A stretch of 38,120 nucleotides of DNA from Alphaproteobacteria bacterium (GTDB lineage Bacteria > Pseudomonadota > Alphaproteobacteria > UBA9219). Location: positions 1-38,120 of the forward strand of contig JABDAH010000013.1 in the NCBI GenBank assembly GCA_013289265.1, read 5' to 3'. Below are positions 1 to 7,486 of the stretch, one piece after another (positions within the stretch are counted from its first letter, which is position 1; the number at the start of each line of letters is the position of its first letter). The notes beneath the pieces were generated by a model. It made no database searches. It had not been told where the DNA came from and saw only the letters and a list, made by a program, of their open reading frames with translations. Both the position numbers and the translations under genes were made by a program.

Positions 1-212
1 TGGTCGCCGTCTGGATAATACTGGCTTTCCTGTCTTTGTTTTTCTGCATCATTACGCTGCAGTTGAATATCGCGGCGGCATTGGTCGCCCGAAATGCCAT
101 CAGCGCAATAATGCGCGCAATCATGCATGCAGACATAGGCTGGGTCACGGCCATCGCCGCAAGCAGAGAGAAGCAAAACAACGGCAGTTAGAGCGACATA
201 AGGTTTTAACAT
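1..212 (-). CDS. Small Cys-rich lipoprotein, partial (runs off left edge)
   Basis: The minus strand is open from an ATG at 212 to the window edge, giving about 70 residues with no stop. The N-terminus is a typical lipoprotein signal: MLKPY, a hydrophobic stretch rich in V and L, then a lipobox LLSAC with the cysteine near residue 17, so the product should be lipid-anchored. The mature part is rich in Cys and His (VCMHDCAHYC, then DQCRRD), which suggests disulphides or metal binding, and then becomes charged and Gln-rich. I do not recognise a family. A hairpin overlaps its ribosome-binding region. It is downstream of nadK on the same strand, with a gap of about 86 bases. The reading frame and lipobox are clear; the function is unknown. 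Confidence 0.6.
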   Translation of the reverse strand, partial: MLKPYVALTAVVLLLSACGDGRDPAYVCMHDCAHYCADGISGDQCRRDIQLQRNDAEKQRQESQYYPDGD

Positions 213-217
213 GATGG

Positions 218-243
218 ATCCCATTGAAAGAGTGCAATGGGAT
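218..243 (-). promoter_or_regulatory. Hairpin over the start region of the lipoprotein gene
   Basis: A perfect 9-bp inverted repeat (ATCCCATTG at 218-226, CAATGGGAT at 235-243) with an 8-base loop sits directly upstream of the ATG at 212. On the minus strand no T-run follows, so it is a poor terminator for nadK. The purine-rich GGGAT that could serve as ribosome-binding site lies inside the stem. This is compatible with masking of the site, but it could be chance. Confidence 0.35.
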
Positions 244-298
244 GCATCCTGCCTTTAATCAGATAAAAAAGTCATACGATATGAGAGACTGGCTCTTG

Positions 299-1060
299 TC
301 AGAGCATAAATTGCTCGCGAATGATACGCTCGCCCAGATGTTGGTCAGGATCAAACAAGAGTGTCAGTGATTTCTGTCGATCGAGCCAGATTTTAGCCGA
401 AGCAGAATTATGTATGACGGAACTACCCGCCTCGATGCGCACGGGGCGTTTATCCGTCTCCAGCGCCTGAATCTCAACGACGGAATCTTGCGGCAATACA
501 GCATGCGACCAGCGGCGCGGGCGATAGCCACTGATAGCAGTCATCACAAGAGTATTGGCGTCCAGCGGCATGATGGGGCCGCCACATGAGTGGTTGTAAG
601 CGGTGCTGCCTGCGGGTGTGGAAACCAGAATGCCGTCGCCGCTATATTGCGCGATGCGTTCGATGCCATCGACAGAAATTTTGAGACGGGCAGATTGCCC
701 TGTCTCGCGAATGACCGAGGCTTCGTTAATCGCCAGCGATGATGTTTTTTTACCATCCGCAGATTGCGCTTCGATGCGCAGGGGGTGCAGGGTCACTTTT
801 TGTGCTTTGGCCAAACGGTCGGCCAATTTTTCCAGACGATAATCATTGCACAAAAAACCGATCGATTCGGTCCGGCGCAGCGCGAAGACCGGTTTGTCAA
901 AATCCATGACATCATAAAGCGTTTTTAATACCTGACCGTCACCGCCAAGCGCTACGACGATATCAGCGGATTTAAGGTCGGTCTGCCCATATTGCTTTGT
1001 CAGGGCAACGAAGGCTTCCTGGGCCAGAATATTGTGAGCAGCTGTAAAAGAAATTTTCAT
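299..1060 (-). CDS. nadK: NAD kinase
   Basis: Phosphorylates NAD to NADP in the cytoplasm. The 253-residue product has the diagnostic GGDG motif at residues 39-42, an NE-containing motif (AINEASVIR) near the middle, and the glycine-rich STPAGSTAYNHSCGGPI segment that forms the NAD pocket. The length is normal for short alphaproteobacterial enzymes. The segment after GGDG is odd: family members usually read GMNRG or INRG before the LGFL/VGFL strand, but here it reads LRRTESIGFL, so the Asn-x-Gly is gone. The start is the ATG at 1060. The gene is divergent from chpT, and the 137-base gap between them contains a perfect CtrA box. Identity is secure; the effect of the altered loop is unknown. Confidence 0.93.
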   Translation of the reverse strand: MKISFTAAHNILAQEAFVALTKQYGQTDLKSADIVVALGGDGQVLKTLYDVMDFDKPVFALRRTESIGFLCNDYRLEKLADRLAKAQKVTLHPLRIEAQSADGKKTSSLAINEASVIRETGQSARLKISVDGIERIAQYSGDGILVSTPAGSTAYNHSCGGPIMPLDANTLVMTAISGYRPRRWSHAVLPQDSVVEIQALETDKRPVRIEAGSSVIHNSASAKIWLDRQKSLTLLFDPDQHLGERIIREQFML

Positions 1061-1085
1061 GCGTTTGTACTTAATGCCAAAGCCG

Positions 1086-1100
1086 TTAAGCGTCCCTTAA
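1086..1100. promoter_or_regulatory. CtrA box (TTAA-N7-TTAA) between nadK and chpT
   Basis: TTAA at 1086-1089 and TTAA at 1097-1100 are separated by exactly 7 bases, the classical full CtrA recognition site of alphaproteobacteria. It lies about 98 bases upstream of the chpT ATG and 26 bases upstream of the nadK ATG. It could control either gene, or both. The match is seen directly; binding is inferred. Confidence 0.6.
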
Positions 1101-1197
1101 TGAATGTTGCGTAACTGTAAACAACCTGTGATTGATATTCAAATTTTTGCTGTTTGCTCGTATTTGCTGGGTAAAACAAGCTATTAAGAGGTGCCCT

Positions 1198-1854
1198 ATG
1201 CAAATCGATATGCGCGTGCTGGAGCTTTTATCATCCAAGCTGTGCCATGACCTTATCAGCCCCGTCAGCGCCATTAATAATGGTGTTGAGCTGATCGAGG
1301 ATATTGGTGGCGACGTCATTGAGGAAGCGATGAAGCTGATCGGCGACAGTGCCGGGCATGCTGCGCGCCGCCTTAAATTATTCCGCATGGCTTATGGCCG
1401 CGCCGGTAGCGAAGGCGGCTTGCCTGTCCGTGACGTGCGGCAAACTGCAGAGCAATATATGGCGGGTGGCAAGGTAACACTCACTTGGCCGGAAGGTCAG
1501 CCTGATAATGTGGTGGTGGAACAGCCGGGATTTTTAAAAACGGCGCTAAATATGATTATTTTATCCGAAGAAGTTTTGGCGTATGGCGGCATTGTTTCGC
1601 TGCGATCTATGACAGAAGGCATGACCCCTGGATGTCGTATTGAGATCGTCGGGCGCGGTGCGCAATTAGCGCCGCAGGTCGAAGCCGCTTTTTTGGGCCA
1701 GACGTCTATCGAAGAACTGGGGCCACGTAATATTCAGGCTTATGTTACCGGCAGATTCGCCGAAAGCTTTGGCCTCAAAATGAAGTTTGATCAGTCTATT
1801 CCTGATAGGCTTGAGCTTACCTTGCTAGGTGCTGAGGCTCTGGCAGCAGCTTAA
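1198..1854 (+). CDS. chpT: ChpT histidine phosphotransferase
   Basis: ChpT relays phosphate from the hybrid kinase CckA to CtrA (and CpdR) in the alphaproteobacterial cell-cycle phosphorelay. From the ATG at 1198 the protein has 218 residues. It opens with a dimerisation helix containing SSKLCHDLISP, with the phospho-accepting His at residue 17. This is followed by the INNGVELIED helix and a degenerate HATPase-like C-terminal domain, the known ChpT layout. I chose 1198 rather than an in-frame upstream start because AAGAGG lies 7-9 bases before it and homology begins there. It converges on ctrA, its target, across a 97-base gap, and a CtrA box lies upstream, so feedback from CtrA to its own phosphodonor is plausible. 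Confidence 0.85.
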   Translation: MQIDMRVLELLSSKLCHDLISPVSAINNGVELIEDIGGDVIEEAMKLIGDSAGHAARRLKLFRMAYGRAGSEGGLPVRDVRQTAEQYMAGGKVTLTWPEGQPDNVVVEQPGFLKTALNMIILSEEVLAYGGIVSLRSMTEGMTPGCRIEIVGRGAQLAPQVEAAFLGQTSIEELGPRNIQAYVTGRFAESFGLKMKFDQSIPDRLELTLLGAEALAAA

Positions 1855-1862
1855 CAAATAAA

Positions 1863-1936
1863 CAACGTCATTCCGGAATACTTTCTCTTCGACTTGCGTA
1901 AGTAAGGCGAAAGAAAGTTTATCCGGAATGACGTTG
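1863..1936. repeat. 74-bp palindromic repeat between convergent chpT and ctrA
   Basis: Perfect 15-bp terminal inverted repeats (CAACGTCATTCCGGA at 1863-1877 and its complement at 1922-1936) are continued inward by imperfectly matching arms with CTTTCTCTTCG facing CGAAAGAAAG. The whole can fold into one long hairpin. It fills the gap between the stops of chpT and ctrA. It resembles the small interspersed GTCATTCCGG-type palindromes seen in many proteobacterial genomes and probably also acts as a bidirectional terminator. Confidence 0.7.
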
Positions 1937-1951
1937 GTTGTGCCTGCTTGT

Positions 1952-2683
1952 TTACGCCGTCTTCGAAGCAATCGGTGCTGTCGAAGGCACGCGCGCAGCT
2001 TCAGTACCCGGTGGATCACGCAGGACATACCCGCGGCCCCAGACGGTTTCGATATAATTATCGCCACCCGCAGCTTGCGCCAGTTTTTTGCGCAACTTGC
2101 AGACAAACACGTCGATGATTTTCAGCTCGGGCTCGTCCATACCACCATAAAGGTGGTTCAGGAACATTTCCTTAGTTAGTGTCGTGCCTTTGCGCAGCGA
2201 CAGTAATTCAAGGATGCCATATTCTTTGCCCGTCAAATGCAGTGGGCCGCCATCGACATCAACTGTACGGGTGTCGAGATTAACGATCATCTTGCCGGTG
2301 CGGATAACGCTGTCTGAATGACCTTTGCTGCGACGGATGATGGCGTGGATACGCGCAACCAGTTCGCGACGATCGAATGGCTTGGTGAGGTAATCGTCGG
2401 CGCCGAAGCCGAGGCCTTTGATCTTGTTGTCCAACTCGGATAAGCCGGAGAGGATAAGAATGGGGGTCGATACGCGGGCGGAACGAAGTCTGCGCAGAAC
2501 TTCATAGCCATCAATATCCGGCAGCATCAGATCGAGAATGATGATATCATAATCGTAGATCTTGCCGATCTCGAGACCATCTTCGCCAAGATCTGTGGTG
2601 TCGACAATAAAACCTTCAGCTTGCAGCATGAGCTCGATGCTCTTGGCTACGGAGGTATCATCTTCAACAAGGAGAACGCGCAT
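1952..2683 (-). CDS. ctrA: CtrA, OmpR-type cell-cycle response regulator
   Basis: CtrA is the master regulator of cell cycle, motility and division genes in alphaproteobacteria. The 243-residue product has a receiver domain with the acidic pair at D8/D9, phospho-acceptor D51 in ILDLMLP and the switch lysine in LTKPFD, followed by a winged-helix domain with the signature [17 protein letters not shown] and the recognition segment [13 protein letters not shown]. It is about 10 residues longer than typical, with a Pro/Ala/Thr-rich tail ending KTA, where Caulobacter CtrA ends in a di-alanine ClpXP tag. The start ATG at 2683 begins MRVLLVEDD, as in the family. It diverges from fliI, and a full CtrA box lies in the shared intergenic region, consistent with autoregulation. 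Confidence 0.95.
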   Translation of the reverse strand: MRVLLVEDDTSVAKSIELMLQAEGFIVDTTDLGEDGLEIGKIYDYDIIILDLMLPDIDGYEVLRRLRSARVSTPILILSGLSELDNKIKGLGFGADDYLTKPFDRRELVARIHAIIRRSKGHSDSVIRTGKMIVNLDTRTVDVDGGPLHLTGKEYGILELLSLRKGTTLTKEMFLNHLYGGMDEPELKIIDVFVCKLRKKLAQAAGGDNYIETVWGRGYVLRDPPGTEAARVPSTAPIASKTA

Positions 2684-2759
2684 AATTTTGCCTCATGTGT
2701 TAACGGACATCGACGGCGCTTTGCGGAAGTTGCCAAGGAATGAAGTAAGGTGTTCCTTC

Positions 2760-2774
2760 TTAATCCCGCATTAA
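2760..2774. promoter_or_regulatory. CtrA box (TTAA-N7-TTAA) between ctrA and fliI
   Basis: TTAA at 2760-2763 and 2771-2774 are exactly 7 bases apart. Degenerate versions follow in the same 212-base gap, at 2794-2808 (TTAA-N7-TAAA) and around 2833-2846 (TTAA-N6-TAAA), so the gap may hold a cluster of sites. It lies 77 bases upstream of the ctrA start and 122 upstream of fliI, and so is placed for autoregulation and for control of fliI-fliJ. The sequence match is direct; the function is inferred from the CtrA literature. Confidence 0.65.
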
Positions 2775-2895
2775 CATAATTTACCTGAAAGCTTTAATAA
2801 ATGGTAAACTTTATTAACGTTGAGACAGGACTTTAATTACCATAAATTTTCCTTTATAATACAGACGCTTAAAGCGTGAACCGCACAAGGCCATC

Positions 2896-4230
2896 ATGAC
2901 TGTAGAAACCAGCAGCCTCATCAAAAGCATTGAGTCTATACCCTCAACCCACATTTTTGGGCGCGTCACTGCCGTTCAGGGTTTGCTAATTGAAGTCGCA
3001 GGGATCGAGCGTCACCTCTCTGTTGGCAGCCGCTGCAACATCGTCGCGCGGGGTGAGCATCGCGTTCTCTGCGAAGTGGTCGGCTTCCGTGACGGTAAAG
3101 GATTACTGTTACCGTTCGCAGCGATTGAAGGGATCGGCTTGGGCTGCAAAGTCGAACTTGCCGAATCGCGCCCATCAATCACGCCGACATCGGCGTGGCT
3201 TGGCCGCGTCATTAATGCGTTAGGTGAGCCGATTGATGGCAAGGGGCCATTGCCGCAGGGCGATAGTCCTCTGCCTATACGCAATACGCCACCACCCGCC
3301 CATACCCGCAACCGCGTCAGTGGCAAGCTTGACCTCGGTGTTCGCGCCATTAATGCTTTTCTGACCTGCTGTCGCGGGCAACGTATGGGGATTTTTGCGG
3401 GCTCCGGCGTCGGTAAGTCCATTCTTATGTCGATGGTCGCGCGTTATACCTCCGCTGACGTGTCCGTCATCGGCCTGATCGGCGAACGCGGGCGCGAAGT
3501 CCAGGAATTTATTCATGATGATTTGGGCCCAGAAGGTCTGGCACGTAGCGTCGTCATCGTCGCTACTTCCGATGAAGCGCCTTTGATGCGCAGGCAAGCT
3601 GCCTATATGACGCTTGCAGTTGCCGAATACTTTCGTGATCAGAAAAAAGATGTGCTGTGCCTGATGGACAGCGTAACGCGTTTTGCCATGGCGCAGCGTG
3701 AAATCGGCCTGTCAGCGGGCGAGCCGCCGACGACTAAAGGCTATCCGCCGACGGTATTTGCTGAACTGCCAAAACTTCTAGAACGTGCAGGGCCGGGGAC
3801 GGCGGGTAAAGGCAGCATCACGGGTCTGTTTACAGTGTTGGTCGATGGTGACGATCATAACGAGCCGATAGCCGATGCCGTGCGTGGCACGCTCGACGGC
3901 CATATTGTTCTGGAACGGGCAATCGCGGAACGTGGGCGCTATCCTGCTGTAAATATTCTGCGTAGCATTTCGCGGACGATGCCGGGCTGTAACAGGGCAG
4001 AAGAAAATGAAATTGTCACGCGTGCGCGCCGTTACCTTGCTGCCTATGAAAATATGGCTGAGATGATACGGTTGGGGGCCTACCGCAAAGGCACCAATCA
4101 GGAGGTCGACGAAGCGATGACTTACTACGGACCGATCGAAGAATTTTTGCGCCAGAAAAAAGATGACCGCACGGATATCGCTAGCAGCTATGCGCAGCTG
4201 GCAAAGATATTGGGTGTTGAGTGGAAGTGA
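2896..4230 (+). CDS. fliI: Flagellum-specific ATPase FliI
   Basis: This hexameric ATPase energises or primes the flagellar type III export apparatus at the inner membrane, working with FliH and FliJ. The 444-residue product has an F1-type beta-barrel N-terminus, Walker A GSGVGKS at residues 169-175, Walker [13 protein letters not shown], and the family segment [25 protein letters not shown]. Length and layout are normal for FliI. It is divergent from ctrA and followed by fliJ after 49 bases containing a palindromic repeat. Its partner fliH is in the opposite-strand cluster at 13167-13826. A CtrA box upstream suggests class II (early) flagellar regulation. Confidence 0.96.
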   Translation: MTVETSSLIKSIESIPSTHIFGRVTAVQGLLIEVAGIERHLSVGSRCNIVARGEHRVLCEVVGFRDGKGLLLPFAAIEGIGLGCKVELAESRPSITPTSAWLGRVINALGEPIDGKGPLPQGDSPLPIRNTPPPAHTRNRVSGKLDLGVRAINAFLTCCRGQRMGIFAGSGVGKSILMSMVARYTSADVSVIGLIGERGREVQEFIHDDLGPEGLARSVVIVATSDEAPLMRRQAAYMTLAVAEYFRDQKKDVLCLMDSVTRFAMAQREIGLSAGEPPTTKGYPPTVFAELPKLLERAGPGTAGKGSITGLFTVLVDGDDHNEPIADAVRGTLDGHIVLERAIAERGRYPAVNILRSISRTMPGCNRAEENEIVTRARRYLAAYENMAEMIRLGAYRKGTNQEVDEAMTYYGPIEEFLRQKKDDRTDIASSYAQLAKILGVEWK

Positions 4231-4240
4231 ATAATTGCAG

Positions 4241-4266
4241 CGTCATGCCCGCTAAGGCGGGCATCC
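4241..4266. repeat. Small GTCATGCCCGC-type palindrome in the fliI-fliJ gap
   Basis: Perfect 8-bp arms ATGCCCGC (4245-4252) and GCGGGCAT (4257-4264) with a 4-base loop, embedded in CGTC...CCATC. This layout is that of widespread short interspersed palindromes in proteobacteria. It ends only about 15 bases before the fliJ start, and no strong Shine-Dalgarno is visible there, so it may affect fliJ translation or partially terminate fliI transcription. Confidence 0.6.
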
Positions 4267-4279
4267 ATCTTGAAATAAC

Positions 4280-4699
4280 ATGAAATCACTCTCCACCCTC
4301 ATCAAGCTCCAGAAAACCCGCGTCGATGAACAGCGCCAGCATGTCGCCAAATTGCAGGCGCATCTGGAGATGATCGACCGGCAAATAACAGAACTTGAAA
4401 TCAGCAAGGCGCGCGAACAGGTCGCTGCCGACCAAAGCCCGGAAGCACGCACGACTTACGGTGCATTCCTGAAGGGTGCCGTGCTGAAAGGGCGCGAGCT
4501 TGATAAGCAGCGCCGTGTCGCTGCCGATGCTGTGGAGATTGCGCGTCAGCAATTAACAGCGCTGTTCGAAGAACAGAAACGCTACGAAATCGCTGAGGCC
4601 GCCCGTATAGCTAAAGAGCGCCGCGAGGAGCAACGCCGCGAAACAATCGAGCTGAATGAAATCGGTGGCATGACGCATGACCGGAATAAGGGGGAATGA
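4280..4699 (+). CDS. fliJ: Flagellar export protein FliJ
   Basis: FliJ is the small coiled-coil stalk protein of the flagellar export ATPase complex; it links FliI to the gate protein FlhA and escorts chaperones. The 139-residue product is almost entirely charged and heptad-like: KLQKTRVDEQRQHVAKLQ, then QITELEISKAREQ, and a Glu/Arg-rich C-terminal helix. This is the usual size and look of FliJ. Sequence conservation in this family is low, so the call rests on coiled-coil character, length and position directly after fliI. The start at 4280 lacks a clear Shine-Dalgarno; a palindromic repeat lies just upstream. Confidence 0.8.
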   Translation: MKSLSTLIKLQKTRVDEQRQHVAKLQAHLEMIDRQITELEISKAREQVAADQSPEARTTYGAFLKGAVLKGRELDKQRRVAADAVEIARQQLTALFEEQKRYEIAEAARIAKERREEQRRETIELNEIGGMTHDRNKGE

Positions 4700-4785
4700 T
4701 ATCTCTTCATTAAGGAGGGAGTGTTTTGCGATTTTTGTGAAATCACAGTAGGCTAGCTGAATAGAAAAATTAATTTGGGCGAGAA

Positions 4786-5556
4786 ATGGACACAGGTATT
4801 TCCAAAAATATTGCACAAGATGGTGTCGGAGCTGCTCCCAATTATGGAAATCAAATTTCGGTGGGTTATGATTATTCTCTATGTGCTCGAATGATAGCGG
4901 GCGTGGATGTGCTTTCCCCTACGATTATATGGGGGGAGGATGGCGTAAAGTGTGTTTTGTTTACCCAATATATAAAAGTTGTAGAACTCTCCTTGAACGC
5001 GCCGATGGTAATGTGTGAACGAGACGGGATTATTTATTTGAGTCTAGGCAAGGTATTGAAAGAAGTTCGCCTTATGGATGCTATTTCTCAATTAGCAAGT
5101 ATCCATGTGCCGACTCTGTGTGCGCCCATTGATATAGATGTTGAAAAGAAAGAAGTGCGAAAATATACGCATATGGTTAGACAAAACGAAGTACAGGATA
5201 TTCTAGTCTCAGCGGCCCTTCAGCTTTTTTATAAGGCGGTCAAAATTAACATACAAAATAAAGCTCTTTTTAGAGCTGCAGAAAAACTAAAGCCAGCTAT
5301 TGCTAAACTTAGTGAAAAAATCGAAGGGCTTAGAGAAAGAGAAAGAAAGGCCAGAATTGCTCAAGGCGAATTAGTGATCGCCAGCCTATCGCCCGCCGAA
5401 CGATATGTATTCGATGTCGCCAAAATATTAGAACCAAACACTATACTTCATACAGATCCAGCGAACGTATTTGGGAAATGGAACGCGTTAGGTATACCTA
5501 TTGCTCCACGCGGCATAGTTCGTTCGTTTGCGTTTAATAAAGCGGTCGCCTGTTAG
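4786..5556 (+). CDS. Orphan protein of unknown function inside the flagellar cluster
   Basis: This 256-residue protein matches no family I recognise. There is no signal peptide or membrane segment. The first half looks like a mixed alpha/beta fold (GVKCVLFTQYIKVVELSL, then CERDGIIYLSLGKVLKEV). The middle (about 150-200) is a Lys/Glu-rich helix likely to form a coiled coil. The C-terminus contains SLSPAERYVFDVAKIL. Codon use is visibly AT-richer than in the flanking flagellar genes, which suggests recent acquisition. The start ATG at 4786 follows GGGCGAG at a suitable distance. Its stop overlaps the end of the convergent FliK-like gene by 4 bases. A flagellar role is possible from location only; I do not assert one. 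Confidence 0.7.
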   Translation: MDTGISKNIAQDGVGAAPNYGNQISVGYDYSLCARMIAGVDVLSPTIIWGEDGVKCVLFTQYIKVVELSLNAPMVMCERDGIIYLSLGKVLKEVRLMDAISQLASIHVPTLCAPIDIDVEKKEVRKYTHMVRQNEVQDILVSAALQLFYKAVKINIQNKALFRAAEKLKPAIAKLSEKIEGLRERERKARIAQGELVIASLSPAERYVFDVAKILEPNTILHTDPANVFGKWNALGIPIAPRGIVRSFAFNKAVAC

Positions 5557-7472
5557 GTCACCACAGCCCGGTGTCCGGACGCCGCTTGCATCATCAGCCA
5601 GTTCTTGCGGCCGACCTGAAAATTCAGCGAGCCAGTATAATCAATGCTGCTTATCGCGTTGATATAAACCTGCCGTAGTTCCTGATGCAATCCTGTGGGC
5701 AGGGCGTGTTCGCTACGAATAATGACATCCAGTTTTTTCTGTTGCACGAAGCCGTCCAGCTGCAGTGGCCCAAGCATGCTCATGCGTACATCGATCACAA
5801 AGCGCGTGTGTAATTTGCGCGCCGCATCGATTGACCCCGTATTGCCCTGCTGGTTCGGGTCGTTATGCACGTAAAAATTCATCATCTGAAACTGGCCGTT
5901 ATTATAAAGTGGCACCGGGTAGGAATGCCATTCGCCGACAACCGGATCGCGCACGGCTTGCCCCGTGCTTTCCATATCCTGCGCAATCCTTTCCAGCAGC
6001 TCAAACTTACCGGCGCGGGTGAGGGCATCAACGGCGTCGCTTCCCAGCCATGTGCGTATGTTGCTTTGTTTGAAGGCGCTCATAAAAAACAGCAGGGCTC
6101 CCGACAATGCCGCTGTCGGTTGCGGGATGTGGTTATTCAGAATCTGCTGCGCCAACTGCGGATTATTCTGCGCGATGGTATTGAGCGCCGTTTGCAGGTT
6201 GGTTATATTCGTCGCATCTGGCGCTGTCAGCGTTTGGAGGGCAGGGGCCTTAGCCTGTTCCACAGTGAGTATAAGTTTCGTGCCTGTCGGCGCATCGACA
6301 GCTTGCTTGACATAAAAAGCGGCGTCATCGCTTTGCAGGATAGCCTGACCATTTGCGCCGGAGCCAGTGACTGTCGCCACGATTTGATCAGGATTTAGCG
6401 GCGGCAGGGTTGGTAAAGCTAGCGACGTGTTGATCGGCGCAGTGGTGACAGAAGTCGCAGGCGGTGGAATAACGGCATCCACATGTAGAATAACATCCTG
6501 CCCTGCCTGAAGTGGCGGCGCGGATGCCGTTCCAGATGTTGTCACTATTGGCGGCGTTATTATCGCTGTGGAGAGTGACGCTTGTGTGGCAACTGGCGTT
6601 GACGCAAGCAGCGCACTTTGTGGAGCTGCATTCTGCGAATATGTATTTGCGGTAGATGTATCCAATAAATTGTTGGGTGCGGCAGTTGGCACATTTGGGA
6701 GGGATGTGGATTGTGCGGCCGCATTTTGCGGGGCAGGGACCAGTGGCGTCGCTGGTACGGATTGCAAAGGTAGTGGCTGCAATGTCGGAGCAAGAACAGT
6801 CGCCGATACAGATAGTGGCGCAGACGCGGTGGTACTTGAGGGGGGTAGTTGAGGACTGAGTGGGGTTGGCAATCCAGACGGTGCAGTTGCATTCGGCACA
6901 AGTGGCACCGGAACAAACCCTTGAATAGATTGTTGAACTGGTGCGCCAGCAGGTAGTGGGTTTAGCGGAATAGAAGTGCCGGGCACGCCGGGCAGAACAA
7001 TTGCAGGCAAAGCAGAACCCACAGTAATTGGCAGTCTGGGTGGCAGTACAACCGTAGTTTGATTTTGAACAAGGGCAGGATTGATATTCGTTTGCTGTGT
7101 TGAATTCGGTTGCCCCGCGCTTGGCGGCAGAAAAATAAAAGCCTGCGTTGGCGGGTTACCCGGCTGCACAACCAATGTCAGTGGCCGTTGATTTTGCAGT
7201 AGTGTTGTAAGTTGCTGCACAAGCTTTTGTTGCTCGACCGTGGCCAGTTGCGGCAGCAGAACCGTAATCGGACCAAGGATGCTGTTCAATATCGCGGTAT
7301 TATCCGCAGGCATTTGCGCGATCGTCGCATTCACCTGAATTTGCTGCAGAAGTTGCTGGATTTTATCCGGCACTGATACCACCGCAGCCTCTACCGGCGG
7401 CGCGACTGCTACTGCTGTAAGGGGAGCAACGGCTGCGGCTGTAACGGCGGTGGTGATGGGTACGTCAACCAT
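5553..7472 (-). CDS. FliK-like flagellar hook-length control protein (candidate)
   Basis: The 639-residue product has the FliK architecture: a long Pro/Gln/Ala/Thr-rich low-complexity N-terminal two-thirds (about residues 1-400) and a compact C-terminal domain (about 470-639). The latter holds TRFVIDVRMSMLGPLQLDG, where MSMLGPLQ corresponds to the 'P-LG-v-v' strand of FliK C-terminal domains that switch export specificity. A conserved EWHSYPVPLYNNGQFQMMNFYV stretch precedes it. It is the last gene of the minus-strand flagellar run, 14 bases after flhG. FliK is exported and acts as a molecular ruler; the low-complexity part would be the ruler. The identification rests on architecture and context more than on motif identity. 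Confidence 0.6.
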   Translation of the reverse strand: MVDVPITTAVTAAAVAPLTAVAVAPPVEAAVVSVPDKIQQLLQQIQVNATIAQMPADNTAILNSILGPITVLLPQLATVEQQKLVQQLTTLLQNQRPLTLVVQPGNPPTQAFIFLPPSAGQPNSTQQTNINPALVQNQTTVVLPPRLPITVGSALPAIVLPGVPGTSIPLNPLPAGAPVQQSIQGFVPVPLVPNATAPSGLPTPLSPQLPPSSTTASAPLSVSATVLAPTLQPLPLQSVPATPLVPAPQNAAAQSTSLPNVPTAAPNNLLDTSTANTYSQNAAPQSALLASTPVATQASLSTAIITPPIVTTSGTASAPPLQAGQDVILHVDAVIPPPATSVTTAPINTSLALPTLPPLNPDQIVATVTGSGANGQAILQSDDAAFYVKQAVDAPTGTKLILTVEQAKAPALQTLTAPDATNITNLQTALNTIAQNNPQLAQQILNNHIPQPTAALSGALLFFMSAFKQSNIRTWLGSDAVDALTRAGKFELLERIAQDMESTGQAVRDPVVGEWHSYPVPLYNNGQFQMMNFYVHNDPNQQGNTGSIDAARKLHTRFVIDVRMSMLGPLQLDGFVQQKKLDVIIRSEHALPTGLHQELRQVYINAISSIDYTGSLNFQVGRKNWLMMQAASGHRAVVT

Positions 7473-7486
7473 AGCCGCGCCTGCGT

